Part shown: piece after piece, positions 12,201 to 24,990 of the stretch
Layout of the letters: the number at the start of each line of letters is the position of its first letter
Numbering within the stretch: position 1 is the first letter of the stretch
Assembly: GCA_963920705.1 (NCBI GenBank)
Contig: OY987234.1
Location: forward strand, 20,603,794-20,667,793
Reading direction: 5' to 3'
Length of the DNA stretch: 64,000 nucleotides
Origin: Odiellus spinosus
Taxonomy: Eukaryota; Arthropoda; Arachnida; Opiliones; Phalangiidae
Translations under genes and position numbers: made by a program
The notes under the pieces: model-generated
Told to the model about the DNA's origin: nothing
Databases searched by the model: none
What the model saw: only the letters and a program-made list of their open reading frames with translations

Positions 12201-15200
12201 GAATTATAATGAAGATCATCGAATAAAACTTGAATTATAATGAAAATCATCCAATAAAACTTGAATTATAATGAAAATCATCGAATAAATCAAATTATAA
12301 TGAAAATCATCAAATAAAACTTGAATTAAAATGAAAATCAACGAATAAAACTTGGATTATAATGAAAATCATCGAATAAAATTTAATGTAAATCTCAGAG
12401 TAATATGTGGATTTTAATGCCTCTAATCGGAGCTCTTGAACAAACACTGGATTTGATTTTAAAAACTTGAATTAACAGTGAATTTTATTGTAATATCTAT
12501 ATCAGAAAGTGGATCATTCAATAGTGGAAACTATCCAAGTGATCTTGGCGCCCAAAAGCTTTTGAAGACCTTCAAATTTGTGTTTAACATTATAGGCAAG
12601 TTGTTTTATTGAAATACTCGGAAGCAAAAATGGATTCCAATAGGATCGCATTGCATTGTCAACCCTAATTTATTGAGCTTCAGAGTAAACCTACCTAAAA
12701 TGCCATCCGTGTCAAAAGAAACCTTGGATTAACTGTTCAAATTGAACAAAGATGCTTTTCTTTTGGTTAATTCCTGAATACCAATGAAAATGTTAATGGC
12801 TAATTGGGTTAACAGACATGGTGGAGTAGATAGCAACCTTCCTATATTTGTGGTCTATATAGCAACCTTACAATGTTTACGTTCAAGGGCAGTTGGCATT
12901 GAATGTGCAACAATCCGCTTCAGCTTAAACCTTTTTGCAAACTGTCGATGAACAGAAGTTTCTCAATTTAGAGTCTCAATGGTCAGATTGAATATTATCA
13001 GAAGTCTATAAATACAAACTTGAGATTTTATATAAACTTCTGATAATAAGGAAAGGGATTTTTAAAGTATTCTATTTGAAAAATTATTCGCACGAAATGA
13101 ATCCATTTTTCAAAATATGCGTAATAATACCATGGAGTAGTCTATTCAAGAAGTAATTGGGAAAACCAAAAATTTTATAGTTGACTATTGTCAACATTTA
13201 GAGGCGAGGAATGGCATCCATGACATTGATTGACAACAATGAATTTCCGCAATATGGAAGGCAACAAACAATTTTAATCAATAAAAAGCTCAGTCGATAC
13301 ATTTTAAGCAAAATTTATTAAATAAATATATTTTGGAGTCTTGATTTAAATTCAAAGTTTGAATTTTTCCGTGGCATGGAAAACGGAAACTCTTCAGATT
13401 TTCAACCCACTTAAATCGAGAAAAGGTTTCAAATACTGTGAATTTATAACTTTTGCGTCAACTAATCAGCGGAAAATTTGAAATAGCCTGTAAAAACGAT
13501 AAATTAGTGTAAAATATACGTTTCAAGAAAGTGACTAGAGTTACTATATTCCAAAATTGTGTCACCATGGTTAAAAATTAAACAAAAGCCAAGAAATAAG
13601 AACACCAAAAGGTTTTATTAAATACTGAAGTTTTGGTAAGTTTCAAAACCACACTCCCAACTTCTTATTTAACACTTTAGAATAATAAAATTATTTGTTT
13701 CACTCTCTCTCTGTTTAACAATTTATTTTGAAAATTAAATTTATAACGCAGATATCAGGAAACTCGCAAAGAAATTTACGATGATAAGAGAGAATTAGAA
13801 ATTTCTAGGAAGGCTAGGAGCTCGACAGACTTAAAATACAAGTACAGCCTTGATTTATTTTTACAGTCCAAACCGCGATTTAGGATAACTTTTGGGGATT
13901 AAGCTTGCTATATCCATTAACAGGTCTTTCAAGGAGACTCAGGATAGCCGAGGATCGTACTCTACAAGTCACGAATCCAGACTGACCAAGTCGTCAACCA
14001 TTTCTCGCGAGAGACCCATGGAACACGATCTTCGTGTCCAACCGCGAAGTGGTAGTTCTAGACGCGACCCTTCTCCACTCTATGCTAAAGAAGTTGCGAA
14101 GAGGTGATTTACTAAATTCTAGATTACGAGATAAGTTTAAGTAGCAAAACTGAAATTTATCAACTTTTTTAGCTATCATTCCCCGGAACGGGAAAAAAGA
14201 TACTATGATAAAAGCTACGATTCTCAACATAGAAATCCTGAGAGCACCTCCTACGATGACATTTATGCGGAAAAACAAATTCGGGGTAGAGAACGAAGCG
14301 TTAGTCCCGCTCCTCGCTACAAATCGTCTGAAAAAGACTCTGGAAAGCTCTCTTATCGTAGAGAGGATTTGGAAAAAATAATGGTTGATATCCGAAGGAA
14401 TGTCAAGGACCCTTCTCCAACCAGGAGGGCTATAGTTCGACCGGAAGAAGTTAAAATTGTCCGTAGACCGGCGGAAGGAGCTCGACCTCTCTTTGCTCGG
14501 GAAGAAATTCAAAATCCACCAGTGGATTTGAGAGAGGATGCGCTTTTGGAAAGAAGAGTTATATCCGTGAAACCAACCGTAGAAGAAAGAGATGTTGGTC
14601 GTATTCGAGCTCGTAGAGACGAAGATAAAAATTCATCGAGGGAAATTGATATAAATCCTTATTCGGATATCTCTTCTCTTCCTTCTATGACTTTAAGCCA
14701 ACGTTGGCAGTCTTACGACAGTCGAAAAACATCCAGGGTATAAAATATAATCGCAAGCTTAAAATATTTCACTTGAACTTTTCCTTAAAGCTTATACTCG
14801 TAAAAATGTATTTTGAACGGGATCTAAGGCCTAAAATTACAAAGCTATCTTTACAATTTTTTGAGATATACAAACGAAAGTAATTATCTTTCAGCTTTTG
14901 TCACCTGATCCCCACACTCATTACCGAGAAAGATCGCTGGAAAAATTGGGTCGACCTCTCTCTCAAAGCAGAGGTTAATTGAGACGAAAATTTTTATCAA
15001 ATGATGCGAGAATTCATTCTTTTTCTCTATTCTATTCAGATTCAAGAAGCAGATACAAAGAAAGAACTCCGGTTAAAGAATACCGAGGCTCTTACGGTAT
15101 AGGCTCTCCTGATATCATTAGGTACACTACAAATTTCGTTCTTATTCCCAGGGGCAGGGTTCCCACTTAACTATTTTCGCTAAAAGTCACTATTTTTGGG

Positions 15201-16121
15201 TCACCAAACCACTAAAGCGACTTATTTTACAATTTGGGAAGGAGTCCTGTAGGGGCGTTTACTCTGGATAGGACAAGAGTAAGAGCTTCGAAAATATCCC
15301 CCTTAATTATGAGCCGGTGCTGTTGTAATGTAGCGGAATATTTTTGATGGCCCTACTCGTGTCTGAACCCGATTTCTATTCACATATTCAAAGATTCGTA
15401 TCTATCCCTATTGTTACAGTATTCGCAGAAAAGAGAATGAGCGTGACAGCTTTGCAATAGATGAACCAAAAAAATATTCTTCAAGAGGGTCCAGTGAACG
15501 CAAAGTCCCTTATTATAGAGATTCATCGAGTTATAGAAATCGAAGCAAAGGTGAATAATACATTTTACTCAACAACATCTTCATCAGTGTAGGTCTAACT
15601 AAACCTCTCTGTAAGTAGGTGGAATTCAATCGAGCAGTTACGAAAACTCCGAACACCGAGGCAGGAGCGATTCAGGAAGGGCGTCGAACAAATTCAGAAG
15701 TTTAAGTCGCGAAAGAGAGAAGTCCAACTTGCCAGATTTTTCTCAAAGACCCGACCGTTATAAATATGACAGCCGGACTGAGAAACCTGACTCTATTCCC
15801 AAAGGAAGCAATTACTATGAGGTGGAGAAGAATGTAAATTACTAATTTAGAGTCACCATCCTATTCTTATTTTTTTCATATGCGGTTAATTATATTTAAA
15901 TTAAGCGTAAAAATTGTGCAATCAGAAATGTCTTCTGTTTTTTACGCTTTTAGCACGATGATCGAAACCGGACTAGTTTTCAGTCACGCGGTAGAGGAAT
16001 AAGAGGGTTTAGATCTAGAGGTTCTCCTCGTGGAAATAGAGGTCGTGGACGTTTCACTTTTCGAGGAAGAAATTTTCGTTCAAGAGGAACATTTAACCCT
16101 ATTAAAAGTATTTTTATTTGA
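9270..16121 (+). CDS. Arg/Ser-rich nuclear protein with C-terminal RG box (BCLAF1/THRAP3-like?)
   Basis: Ten exons join in consistent phase: 9270-9334, 9438-9545, 13752-13841, 13924-14103, 14173-14737, 14895-14973, 15040-15121, 15420-15550, 15619-15833, 15954-16121. The product is 560 residues. The N-terminus is Ser/Pro/Arg-rich (MQRHRPLSPPSRSS; SHSPTLSPTRK). The middle is charged with many R-S and S-R dipeptides, including REDLEKIMVDIRRN, EEVKIVRRPAEGARPLF and SSLPSMTLSQRWQSYD. The C-terminus is an RG/RGG box (RGNRGRGRFTFRGRNFRSRG). RS plus RG composition suggests a nuclear, RNA- or spliceosome-associated protein. The ending and the DIRRN segment recall BCLAF1/THRAP3, but this is a weak resemblance from memory. 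The first intron ends in a CAGCAG double acceptor. Intron 2 is about 4.2 kb and repeat-filled; the others are short. Confidence 0.75.
10240..11225 (+). repeat. Minisatellite A (about 26-27 bp units) in intron 2
   Basis: Begins with 27-base units of the type GTGGATTTAATTGCCTTCAA + ACCGAAA. It drifts to 26-base units GAGGAATTGATTATTTCAAA + CCAAAA, then to variants with CTTCATACC. The strand is purine-rich. The early 27-base units (9 codons) leave a frame open, which creates a spurious ORF. Confidence 0.9.
11226..11735 (+). repeat. Minisatellite B (about 31 bp units) in intron 2
   Basis: Units run AGTGGATTTTATTGGAATGC followed by CTCAAACTAAC, with TTGGACTGCC variants. It abuts array A without unique sequence and shares the GGATTT-ATT-x-TCAAAC core with it. 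Confidence 0.9.
11740..12400 (+). repeat. Minisatellite C (about 31 bp units) in intron 2
   Basis: Units run GATTTTAATGGAAATCTTCG + AATAAAACTTC, changing after about 12125 to TTGAATTATAATGAAAATCA + TCGAATAAAAC. It directly follows array B and has the same unit length. It looks like a further diverged state of the same ancestral repeat. Confidence 0.9.
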
Positions 16122-16128
16122 AGTTTGT

Positions 16129-16474
16129 TTAAAAGTAGACACGCAATCTGAGCCTTGTCAAAACTGATCTCCCCCCAAGCTCGCTAATTTAATCTTCAGA
16201 AATTAAAGCTGTTTTTACTTATTGCGTGATGACGGTTTATTTTAGTATGATCCCATAGAATAACGAAAGAAATGAGCTTTCCCATTAATGAAAAATATAA
16301 ATTCCACCAAATAAACCAAATGAAATAACCCAAACTCAACTAAAGTGGACAAAATTTAAAATGGCTAGGCATAAGAAACTTTTTCCAGTCTCTTAAGACT
16401 AACTTTCCGAGCTTGGTGTGATATTATTTTGATAAGGCCAGAATCAAGTCAGATTTCGTGTTTACTTTAAAATA
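16129..16474. mobile_element. MITE with long imperfect inverted termini, copy 1
   Basis: The left end runs AAAAGTAGACACGCAATCTG and continues to CTTGTCAAAAC and CCAAGCTCG. The right end is its reverse complement with changes (CGAGCTTGGTGTGA, then GATAAGGCCAGAATC, then TTTCGTGTTTACTTT). It starts 8 bases after the stop codon of the RS-rich gene, so it makes most of that 3' UTR and carries an AATAAA at 16310. A related copy lies at 32653-32826 and a partial one ends near 36645. Confidence 0.65.
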
Positions 16475-16990
16475 ATTTGCTTTATAAGTTCAAGAGTATA
16501 AATGTTTTAGGATCCAAGTCGCCTAGTCTATGGGAGCACGATATGTTTAATAAAATGTCACCAAATAAGACTGTGAGCAAAGTTCATCTTTCAATAGTTG
16601 TCCAATTTTCTATTAATGTTAGATGAATAATTAAACTTATTTAAATTTTAGGAAGACGTCAATCCAAGTAGCACTACCTAGTGTGATGAAACTATAAATA
16701 TTAAACATGCCATAATTTTCATGTTCAAGCCAATTCTACGTTTTTTTACAATAGTTTGCATCAAATATCACTAGCTAAACCAAAAAAAATAAATGTTTTG
16801 TGTCTGAAAAGTATGTTGCGCAATTATCCAGAAATTAAAAAAAAAAACCGAAGTTGAATATTGCGCCAATTTATTTAGCCTCCAATTGGACAGAAATTTT
16901 TATTGACAATGTTAGTTGACAGTGGATGAGTTCTTAGGTTCAACAGCTGCTCCAGACAGCGTTGTAGAAGCCACAGCCCACAATTTCGAG

Positions 16991-17218
16991 CACGGCTGTA
17001 CATAAGGATATTTTTTTAGTTGTCTGCTTAACTAATAAGCCCCATTTGTTTCTTTTTTGTGGAAACATTTCACTAGTCATTTAGACTATTGGGATTCTCT
17101 AATCTCGATATAGATTTTTTTATAATAGTCAGTGTCTCAGTACAAAGTTTTTATTAGTCAAAAAGGGTTCCTCAAGTTCCCCTCAAAAGCGATGACTAGT
17201 GTGTTATGTACAGCCCTG
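16991..17218. mobile_element. hAT-like MITE with 8-bp target duplication
   Basis: The termini are CACGGCTGTACATAA on the left and TTATGTACAGCCCTG on the right, i.e. a CAGGGCTG-type hAT terminus with one change. The flanks are ATTTCGAG (16983-16990) and GTTTCGAG (17219-17226), matching at 7 of 8 bases as expected of a hAT target duplication. It is 228 bases long with no coding capacity. It sits about 130 bases before the CAND1 start codon. Confidence 0.8.
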
Positions 17219-17348
17219 GTTTCGAGGAAATAATCCCAGCGAGCAACTAAACTCGCCTCGATAACACGGCGTAAATGCCATTTGGTTTTAATTAGTTAAT
17301 TTCGGTGAAGTCAATTAGTATCGAGGGTTCAAATTCAAGGAACCGAAA

Positions 17349-20300
17349 ATGGCAAGCGTATCCTACCATATAGCGAATCTGTTGGAAAAAGTAAATTATA
17401 AACTTATTATAAATTATAGTTCTCGGTAAGCCTTGGCCATCATTGAGGTTTTTTGACCGGTTTCTTGGGCCTTGGTCGATGCCGATGTTATAACGGAAAT
17501 GGATTAGATATCTATATCTTATTAAAGTAGTCTGCCTTTCATTTGTTTCATAAATTGTTATTTTATACAATTTTGGTGGTCTAGCGTTATATTTCCAAGC
17601 TTAGCTTTCATGTATTAGTCTCTAAAGTCATTAAAAAATTCATAATGACAGATGACATCCAGTGACAAAGATTTTCGGTTTATGGCAACCAACGATTTGA
17701 TGGCAGAACTTCAAAAAGATTCCATAAAACTCGATGACGACAGCGAGAGGAAAGTGGTGAAGATGCTTCTAAAATTGTTAGAGGATAAGAATGGCGAAGT
17801 TCAAAATCTGGCTGTCAAATGGTATTGTTGATAAGAATGCTTCGCTTCTTAAATTGTCTGAAGAATCTAACCATTAATTCTTAATGGTTTCAGTTTGGGG
17901 CCTTTAGTAAATAAAGTGAAGGAGTATCAAGTCGAAACGATAGTCGATACTTTGTGTAACAACATGATTTCGGAGAAGGAGCAGCTAAGAGATATTTCTA
18001 GCATAGGTTTGAAAACAGTGATTAGTGAATTACCACCTACTTCGAGTGGCTTAGTTGCCACCATTTGCAAAAAAATCACTGGAAGATTAAGCTCTGCTAT
18101 TGCAAAAGTTAGTATTCTTTTTTTCCTGGTTGATACGTAAAAAATTATTCTGAAGCATCTTGAAATGTTTAGCAAGAAGATGTTTCAGTTCAACTCGAAG
18201 CTCTTGATATTCTGGGTGACCTATTGAATAGATTTGGGGGTAAGTGTAAAGCCCTAAACTATAGTTGTTGCATCAAAAGTATTTTTAACGATATGTGTCT
18301 TGTTTCTTCAAAAGGTCTTTTGATCACTTACCATCCCTCGATACAAGAAGCTTTGCTTCCTCAACTGGCCAGTCCTAGACTGGCTGTTAGAAAACGTTCA
18401 ATCACTGCCATTGGATATTTAGTTATGAGTTGCAGCCAAAATCTGTTCAACACTTTGATTCAGACTTTATTAGATGAAGTAGCTAAAAACTCTAGCGTAT
18501 CTACAACCAGGACTTACATCCAGTGCATCGGAGCTATTAGGTGTGTATTTAAATTGTTTAGGGTTCGTAGAAACGAGGAAACCCTGGAAAAATCAGGGAA
18601 AAGTATTTTGAGTAAAAAAACTCTGACCTTATTAAATTATCAGGGAAATTCATTTATGAAATCTTGTACGAACCCTGAACATTGTTTTCAAAATCTTGAC
18701 ATAGTAAATTGTAACTATGTAATCTGATTATTTATTTATATAGTAAGCAAGCTGGGCATCGTTTTGGAGAACATTTGGAGCGCGTAATGCCTCTTGTTGT
18801 TCAATATTGTCAAGAAGATGATGATGAACTGAGAGAATATTGCTTACAAGCTTTCGAATCGTTTGTTAAAAGATGCCCTAAAGAAATCACGCCTCATGTT
18901 CCATCTGTAAGATTTTTTTCATCGTAGATCAAATATAAAACCTGATTGATTTGTTTTCACTCAGATTATCGACATTTGTTTACAATACCTATGCTACGAC
19001 CCTAATTATAACTACGATGATGATGAAATAGACGAAGATAGCATGGATACTGATAGATTAGACGAAGATGAAGGGTAAAATTTGATTACTTAACATGGTT
19101 GGTTATTAAATTTAAAAATTCAATAGCGAAAGTGAAGACGAGTATAGTGATGATGATGACATGAGCTGGAAAGTTAGAAGAGCCTCTGCCAAATGTTTGG
19201 AAGCTCTTATATCGACTCGTCATGAAATGTTAACGGAACTCTACAAGAGTATTTCACCAGCCTTGATATCCAGATTTAAAGGTATTTGTAAAATACTTTG
19301 AAAGGCAAATATTTCTTTGATTAACAAAATTCATGTTTAAAGGGATATTAGACTGGAATTTTTCCAGTCTAAATTTTCTTTTAAAGTCTAGGCAGATTTA
19401 AGCTAGTACAGAACTTTAAAAATTAACTGTAAATTATCCCCGAAACATCTATTGAGTTTTGATGCGGCTTTTATTCATATTTTAACAATAAAAATTGATT
19501 AAAAATAACAAATAAGAGTCTACTATCCCTTTAAGGAATATTCAAATTGTAATTGTTATTAATCTATATTTAATCAAATCATTTTCCCATCCCTAGAAAA
19601 TTTTATATTTTAATCATTAAGGTATTAAATAATATCTCTTAAAACCATAGAAAGAGAAGAGAATGTCAAAGTCGACATCTTTCACGCGTACATTGCTCTT
19701 TTGAAACAAACTCGTCCGACGGTTCCCCCTGGAACCTTTTTGATGGATCCGAGCTCCATGGAACACGAAGAAGGACCAATTTCAATGTTGCAAAATCAGA
19801 TCCCAGCCATCGTGAAAGCCCTTCATAAGCAATTAAAGGAGAAGAGCGTTAAAACTAGGCAAGGATGTTTCTCCGTCCTAACAGAACTCGTCCTAGTGTA
19901 TCCTGGAGCTTTGGCCGAACATATGCCGGCTTTAGTTCCTGGAATTCAATATTCTCTCGGGGATAAGAATACCAGCTCAAACATGAAAATTGACACGCTT
20001 ACTTTTCTGCATTGTTTACTAACTCATCACAATCCCGAGGTGTTTCACGATCACATCGCGTCTTTTGTGCCAGTAAGAAATATATTTTTTTTAAGTGATA
20101 CTAAACTCAGGAAACAAGCCAAACTACCTATTGTCAAAGGTAGCTTGTTTTTATAAATTTGGGTCTTTAAACTGTTAAAATAAGCATGAAAACATAATCA
20201 AAACTTCGTGGCAATTTCAAAAGATCTCAATTTGCTGATGATAATGAGAGTTTGTCTTTGAAATTGTGTGAGATTTTGTAAAAACAAAGTACCTTTTACA

Positions 20301-23300
20301 ATATAAAATTCCCTCAAATCTGGTTTAGGCTTAGCGTGTCTAGTTCAGGACTCCGATAGTTAACTATAAATTACCACAAAAATGTTGTGAGCTTTGATAC
20401 AGTTTTTATACATACCTGTATTTTAAAAGTCCAAATTAATTAAAAATAACTTGTTTTCAGAGTGTAGAATCTCTTAACATAATTGATATTAAAATCTTAC
20501 ATTTGATGTTTTCTAGCCTATTATATACTCTGTTGGTGATGCTTTCTACAAAATAACTTCGGAAGCTTTGTTAGTTTTGCAACAATTGGTTAAAGTGATT
20601 CGTCCGTTAGATCAACCTTGCTCCTTTGATTTCACCCCATTTGTCAATGAAATTTACGAATGCACATTAGTTAGGTTAAAAGCAGCCGATATTGATCAAG
20701 AAGTTAAAGAGAGAGCCATTTCTTGCATGTAAGTCATGTAACGTATTTTGGAGTAAAAGTGTAAATATTTAATCTTGGCAATGTTTTTATTCCTTCAGGG
20801 GACAAATCATTTGTAATCTCGGAGACCATTTGCAATCGGAACTCCAAGTTTGCCTTCCTATTTTCCTCGATAGGCTGCGCAATGAGATAACTAGATTAAC
20901 TACGGTTAAAAGTTTAACCAAAATTGCCGGGTACGAATTAGGTTTATTTCATATACTGTATGATTAAGCTTAAGGGATATTATTAGCTGACATGATCCTG
21001 ATTCTTTAAATTAAAATATATATTTTTATATAGATCACCTTTGAAGATAGATTTGAGACCAATTTTAGCCGAATCAATTCCAGTTTTGGCTTCATTTTTG
21101 AGGAAAAACCAAAGAGCTCTAAAATTGAGCACACTCACTTTGCTCGATACCTTGGTGAAAAATTACAGCGATGTCTTGGATACGGAATTAATCGATAAGG
21201 TGATGGTGGAGTTGCCATCCCTTATCAGCGAGGGTGACCTTCACATATCGCAACTCACTCTAAATCTCTTGACGTCCATCTCCCAAGTGCACAAGCAATC
21301 CTTAATGATTGTCACCAACATCATTTTACCAGAAATCTTAGTTTTAGTTCGTTCTCCGTTGCTTCAAGGTATTTAAAATCTCTCAAAATTAATTTAAAAG
21401 TTAAAAACGATCTTTCTAATATTTAATTTTAATTAATTTCTTATTTAAATCATTTACAGGCGCCGCTTTAACCGCTATGCTTGAATTTTTTCAAGCCTTG
21501 GTTTCGCTTAACTTACCGGGTTTGAGTTACAAGGAACTTTTGCAGCTTTTAACTACGCCTATATATCAAACTAACAGCCATCAAAATCACGTCTCGGGAG
21601 GACCAAATCATATTCATAAGCAAGCCTTCCATTCCATCGCGAAATGCGTTGCTGCATTGACTGTTACGTGTCCTCAAGAAGCTTTGCCAATTGTTAAACA
21701 GTTCCTGCGAGATTTAACTGTAATTTGAACCATCAACTATAAATTTCTCTCGCAATTATAATTTAATCCTTTTTAATCCTTAAAGGCTGGAAAACACAAC
21801 GATTCAGTTCAATTATTTACTTTACTCGCAATTGGGGAAATAGGAAAGCATATGTAAGAATTTATTTTAAATGGGTAATGAAGATGAGTAACCTCATATT
21901 TTTCCTGTCTCGAACTTAAACGAAAAACATTTGTTTTTAATTTATGCAATTTTTAAAGCTCTTAAGCGATTAACACATTACTCATCTTCGTTATATCACT
22001 ATAATTTGGATTAAAAATGTTGATATAAAATTTATATTTTTTCATTTTCTAGAGATCTTTGTAGCATTTCAAATTTGAAAGCTATTCTCGTAGAAGCCTT
22101 TAGCTCTCAAAGTGAAGAAGTAAAATCCGCAGCCTCCTTCGCTCTAGGTAGCGTAGCTGTGGGAAACTTGCCCGAGTATCTACCTTTTGTTTTGAATGAA
22201 ATTGAAACTCACGCTAAGAGACAATATCTTCTACTTCACTCGTTAAAAGAAGTAACTTTATTAAAACTTATCTTTTTCACTCGATATAGTGCTCATCTTC
22301 ATCTATAATATTAATTTCCAGATAATAAGTTGCCAATCCACCAGTCCAGATGCGATTCAAACACTTCAGCCTTTTGTTGATTCCATATGGTAATTACTAA
22401 TTATTCCATTAAAGCTAGGATTGAATTTGAATCAGTTTAGAATATTTTTAAGTCATTATTTTAATTTAATAATTAGGGCCATGTTATTCAACCACTGCGA
22501 ATGCATAGAAGAAGGAACAAGAAATGTTGTGGCCGAATGTCTAGGAAAATTAACATTAATCGACCCTCCAAACTTATTACCTAAGCTAAAATCGTACTTG
22601 ACGTCCGAATCAGCATTAGCTCGAAGTACCGTGGTTACTGCCATGAAATTTACAATTTCCGATCAGGTAAATAATTAAATACAACTCGTATCATATTCAA
22701 TTCCTATAAAAGTTTAGTGTTGATTTCATTATTTCCTCTAAAATTGGTCACCTTGTAATTATTTTCGTAACAAATTATTATCTTCCAGGCGCAACCGATT
22801 GATACTTTACTTCGAGGTTGTATAGGCGATTTTCTCTTAACCCTTCAAGATCCTGACTTAAACGTTCGAAGGGTCGCTTTAGTCGCGTTTAACTCCGCCG
22901 CTCACAACAAACCATCGTTAGTCAGGGATCTTCTAGATTCCATTTTACCACAGTTGTACAATGAAACCAAAGTTCGGGTAAGTTCCTTCCTTTCAAATAT
23001 CGAAGAAGGAAAATTAAGAAACCTTTAAAATTCCAGAAAGAACTAATCAGGGAAGTTGAAATGGGTCCTTTCAAACACACCGTCGACGATGGATTAGACA
23101 TTAGGAAGGCTGCTTTCGAGTGCATGTACACTCTGTTAGACGCTTGCTTGGATAGGCTTGATATTTTTGAGTTCCTAAACCACGTTGAAGATGGTTTGAA
23201 GGATCATTACGACATCAAAATGCTCACGTATTTGATGCTCGTGAGATTAGCTTCTTTATCACCTTCAGCCGTTCTGCAGAGTGAGTCTTTTAAAAGTATT

Positions 23301-23697
23301 TAAAACCTCTAATCTAGGAATCTTAAAACGTTTTTATCGTTTTTAATAGGGCTAGAAAGGTTGATTGAACCGTTACGAACAACTTGTACTAGTAAGGTTA
23401 AAGCCAATTCGGTTAAGCAAGAGTTTGAGAAACAAGACGAGTTGAAGAGGTCAGCGATGAGAGCCTTCGCTGCCTTATTAGCCGTTCCTGATGCTGGTTA
23501 GAAATAATCTTCATTCTTTACGTCAGTAAGTAGTTCTTGGAGGATTCTAAAAATATTATTTTCCAGATAAAAACCCATTGATGAATGAATTTTTGTCTCA
23601 AATCAAATCAACGCCCGAGTTACAGTCTCAGTTTGATATTATCTTAAAAGACTCGACGACGGTGCCCGATGCCTCTCAGCTCATGGATATGAGTTAA
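17349..23697 (+). CDS. CAND1: CAND1, cullin-associated NEDD8-dissociated protein 1
   Basis: Very close to animal CAND1 along its whole length (about 1,240 residues of HEAT repeats). Exon 1 (17349-17390) encodes [14 protein letters not shown]. Exon 2 starts at 17652 with [16 protein letters not shown]. Later landmarks are [52 protein letters not shown], the acidic loop before [98 protein letters not shown], then [20 protein letters not shown] and [18 protein letters not shown]. The stop is at 23697 after MDMS. CAND1 binds un-neddylated cullin-RBX1 and exchanges substrate receptors of SCF-type ubiquitin ligases in cytosol and nucleus. AATAAA at 24263 is a likely polyadenylation signal. Introns are short and contain MITEs at 18558 and 19341. 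Confidence 0.97.
18558..18680. mobile_element. hAT-like MITE in a CAND1 intron
   Basis: The left end is TAGGGTTCGTAG; the right end is GTACGAACCCTGA. Flanks AAATTGTT and ACATTGTT match at 7 of 8 bases. It lies within the intron between exons ending ...GCTATTAG and starting TAAGCAAGCTGG. Confidence 0.65.
19341..19530. mobile_element. TTAA-flanked MITE in a CAND1 intron
   Basis: AGGGATATTAGACT at the left and AGTCTACTATCCCT at the right, each flanked by TTAA (19337-19340 and 19531-19534). The interior resembles the intron sequence at about 20320-20475, which looks like an older, degraded copy. Confidence 0.65.
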
Positions 23698-24990
23698 AAA
23701 CTAAGGTTAAGAAAATAAATCGCGAGTTCATTTTTAGGGTGATTTATGTCAAACATTAATAACGAGGAAACAAAATGAGCTTTTCTTTTTGGCCTTCTAC
23801 GCGCGTGTTTCTAGGGAGAGTGGTGATGTTTTGACAAATTTTTAAAACAAATATTAAAAACTTAATTCTCTTAGCTGAAAATAGAAAAAAAAAGTTATAG
23901 AATTATTTGAAACCTTTAAGTTTAAATAAATAATGACACGCGAAATTATTTGTCAAAACATCTAAATGTGGGAGAGTATTTTTATTTTCATTTTTTTCTC
24001 TCGGCCCAACCAACCAAAATAATTTAAGAGGAAATCCAGTTTTACGTTCAGTACCAACTGTGATAACAAAAAGCGGGGAAAAAAAAGAGAGCGAAGCTTT
24101 TGTTTTTCTTTATAAGAGTTAAAAATATTGTATAAGAATCCTCTTATTATGTCCTCTTGTTTTCTTTTTCAAAACAAGTGCGTGAATGAAAGTGCCTGCC
24201 CTTGCGTGTTAATTTCTTCTCTTATATAAGTTAATTATGTATTCCTCAACCAGATTTTCTTAAATAAAGTCATAAACAAGTTAATTTTGTTCAATTAAAG
24301 AGTTTATGACTATAAGCCTAAAGCTTCAGGGCCACCCAGACTCATTGGGGTGAGAAGAGAACCCCAATTTTTAAAACGCTCCCAGATGGAGGCAAAATAC
24401 TCTGTCACGGAGGAGCATAGAAAAATCATGCCAAACTCTGTTAGTTAAGGTCTTATGTTTGGTAGGAAGTGCTAGTTCAGAACTAGGAGAAAGGTGCTAT
24501 GCACGTCATATTTCGAAGCAACGTCAAGTAGTGGACCAGGATAACAGGGTTCAACGTTGTGAATGTCACATCGTGTAAATATTCCCTCAATTCCACCCAG
24601 ATGAAAATTACACACAGGTCTAAATAAATCACCAGTGGGAATCGCCCAAATTTCTGATGTTAGTGAGTCTATTTTAAGTTATCACATTTCGTAAGCCCTT
24701 CAATAATCTGCCATGTAAACAAGTCGATAAATCCAAAATATTTTAACGAAATAATTTTTGTTAGTTTTATTATTTTTTCTCCCATTATTTTATTATTCTT
24801 AATCGATAAAATATAAATCCTTTCATAAGAGTTTCATTATCCCTTTAAGGGATCGTAATTTGAATATGGGCGGGTCTATCTTGTAACTTGGATGCATTTG
24901 ATATTTCTATGAATTAACCCATAGCCGGCTAAATTATTATGATAATTTAGGCGGCAATGCTTAACCAACAAATGCCTTGCCAAGCCTGGA

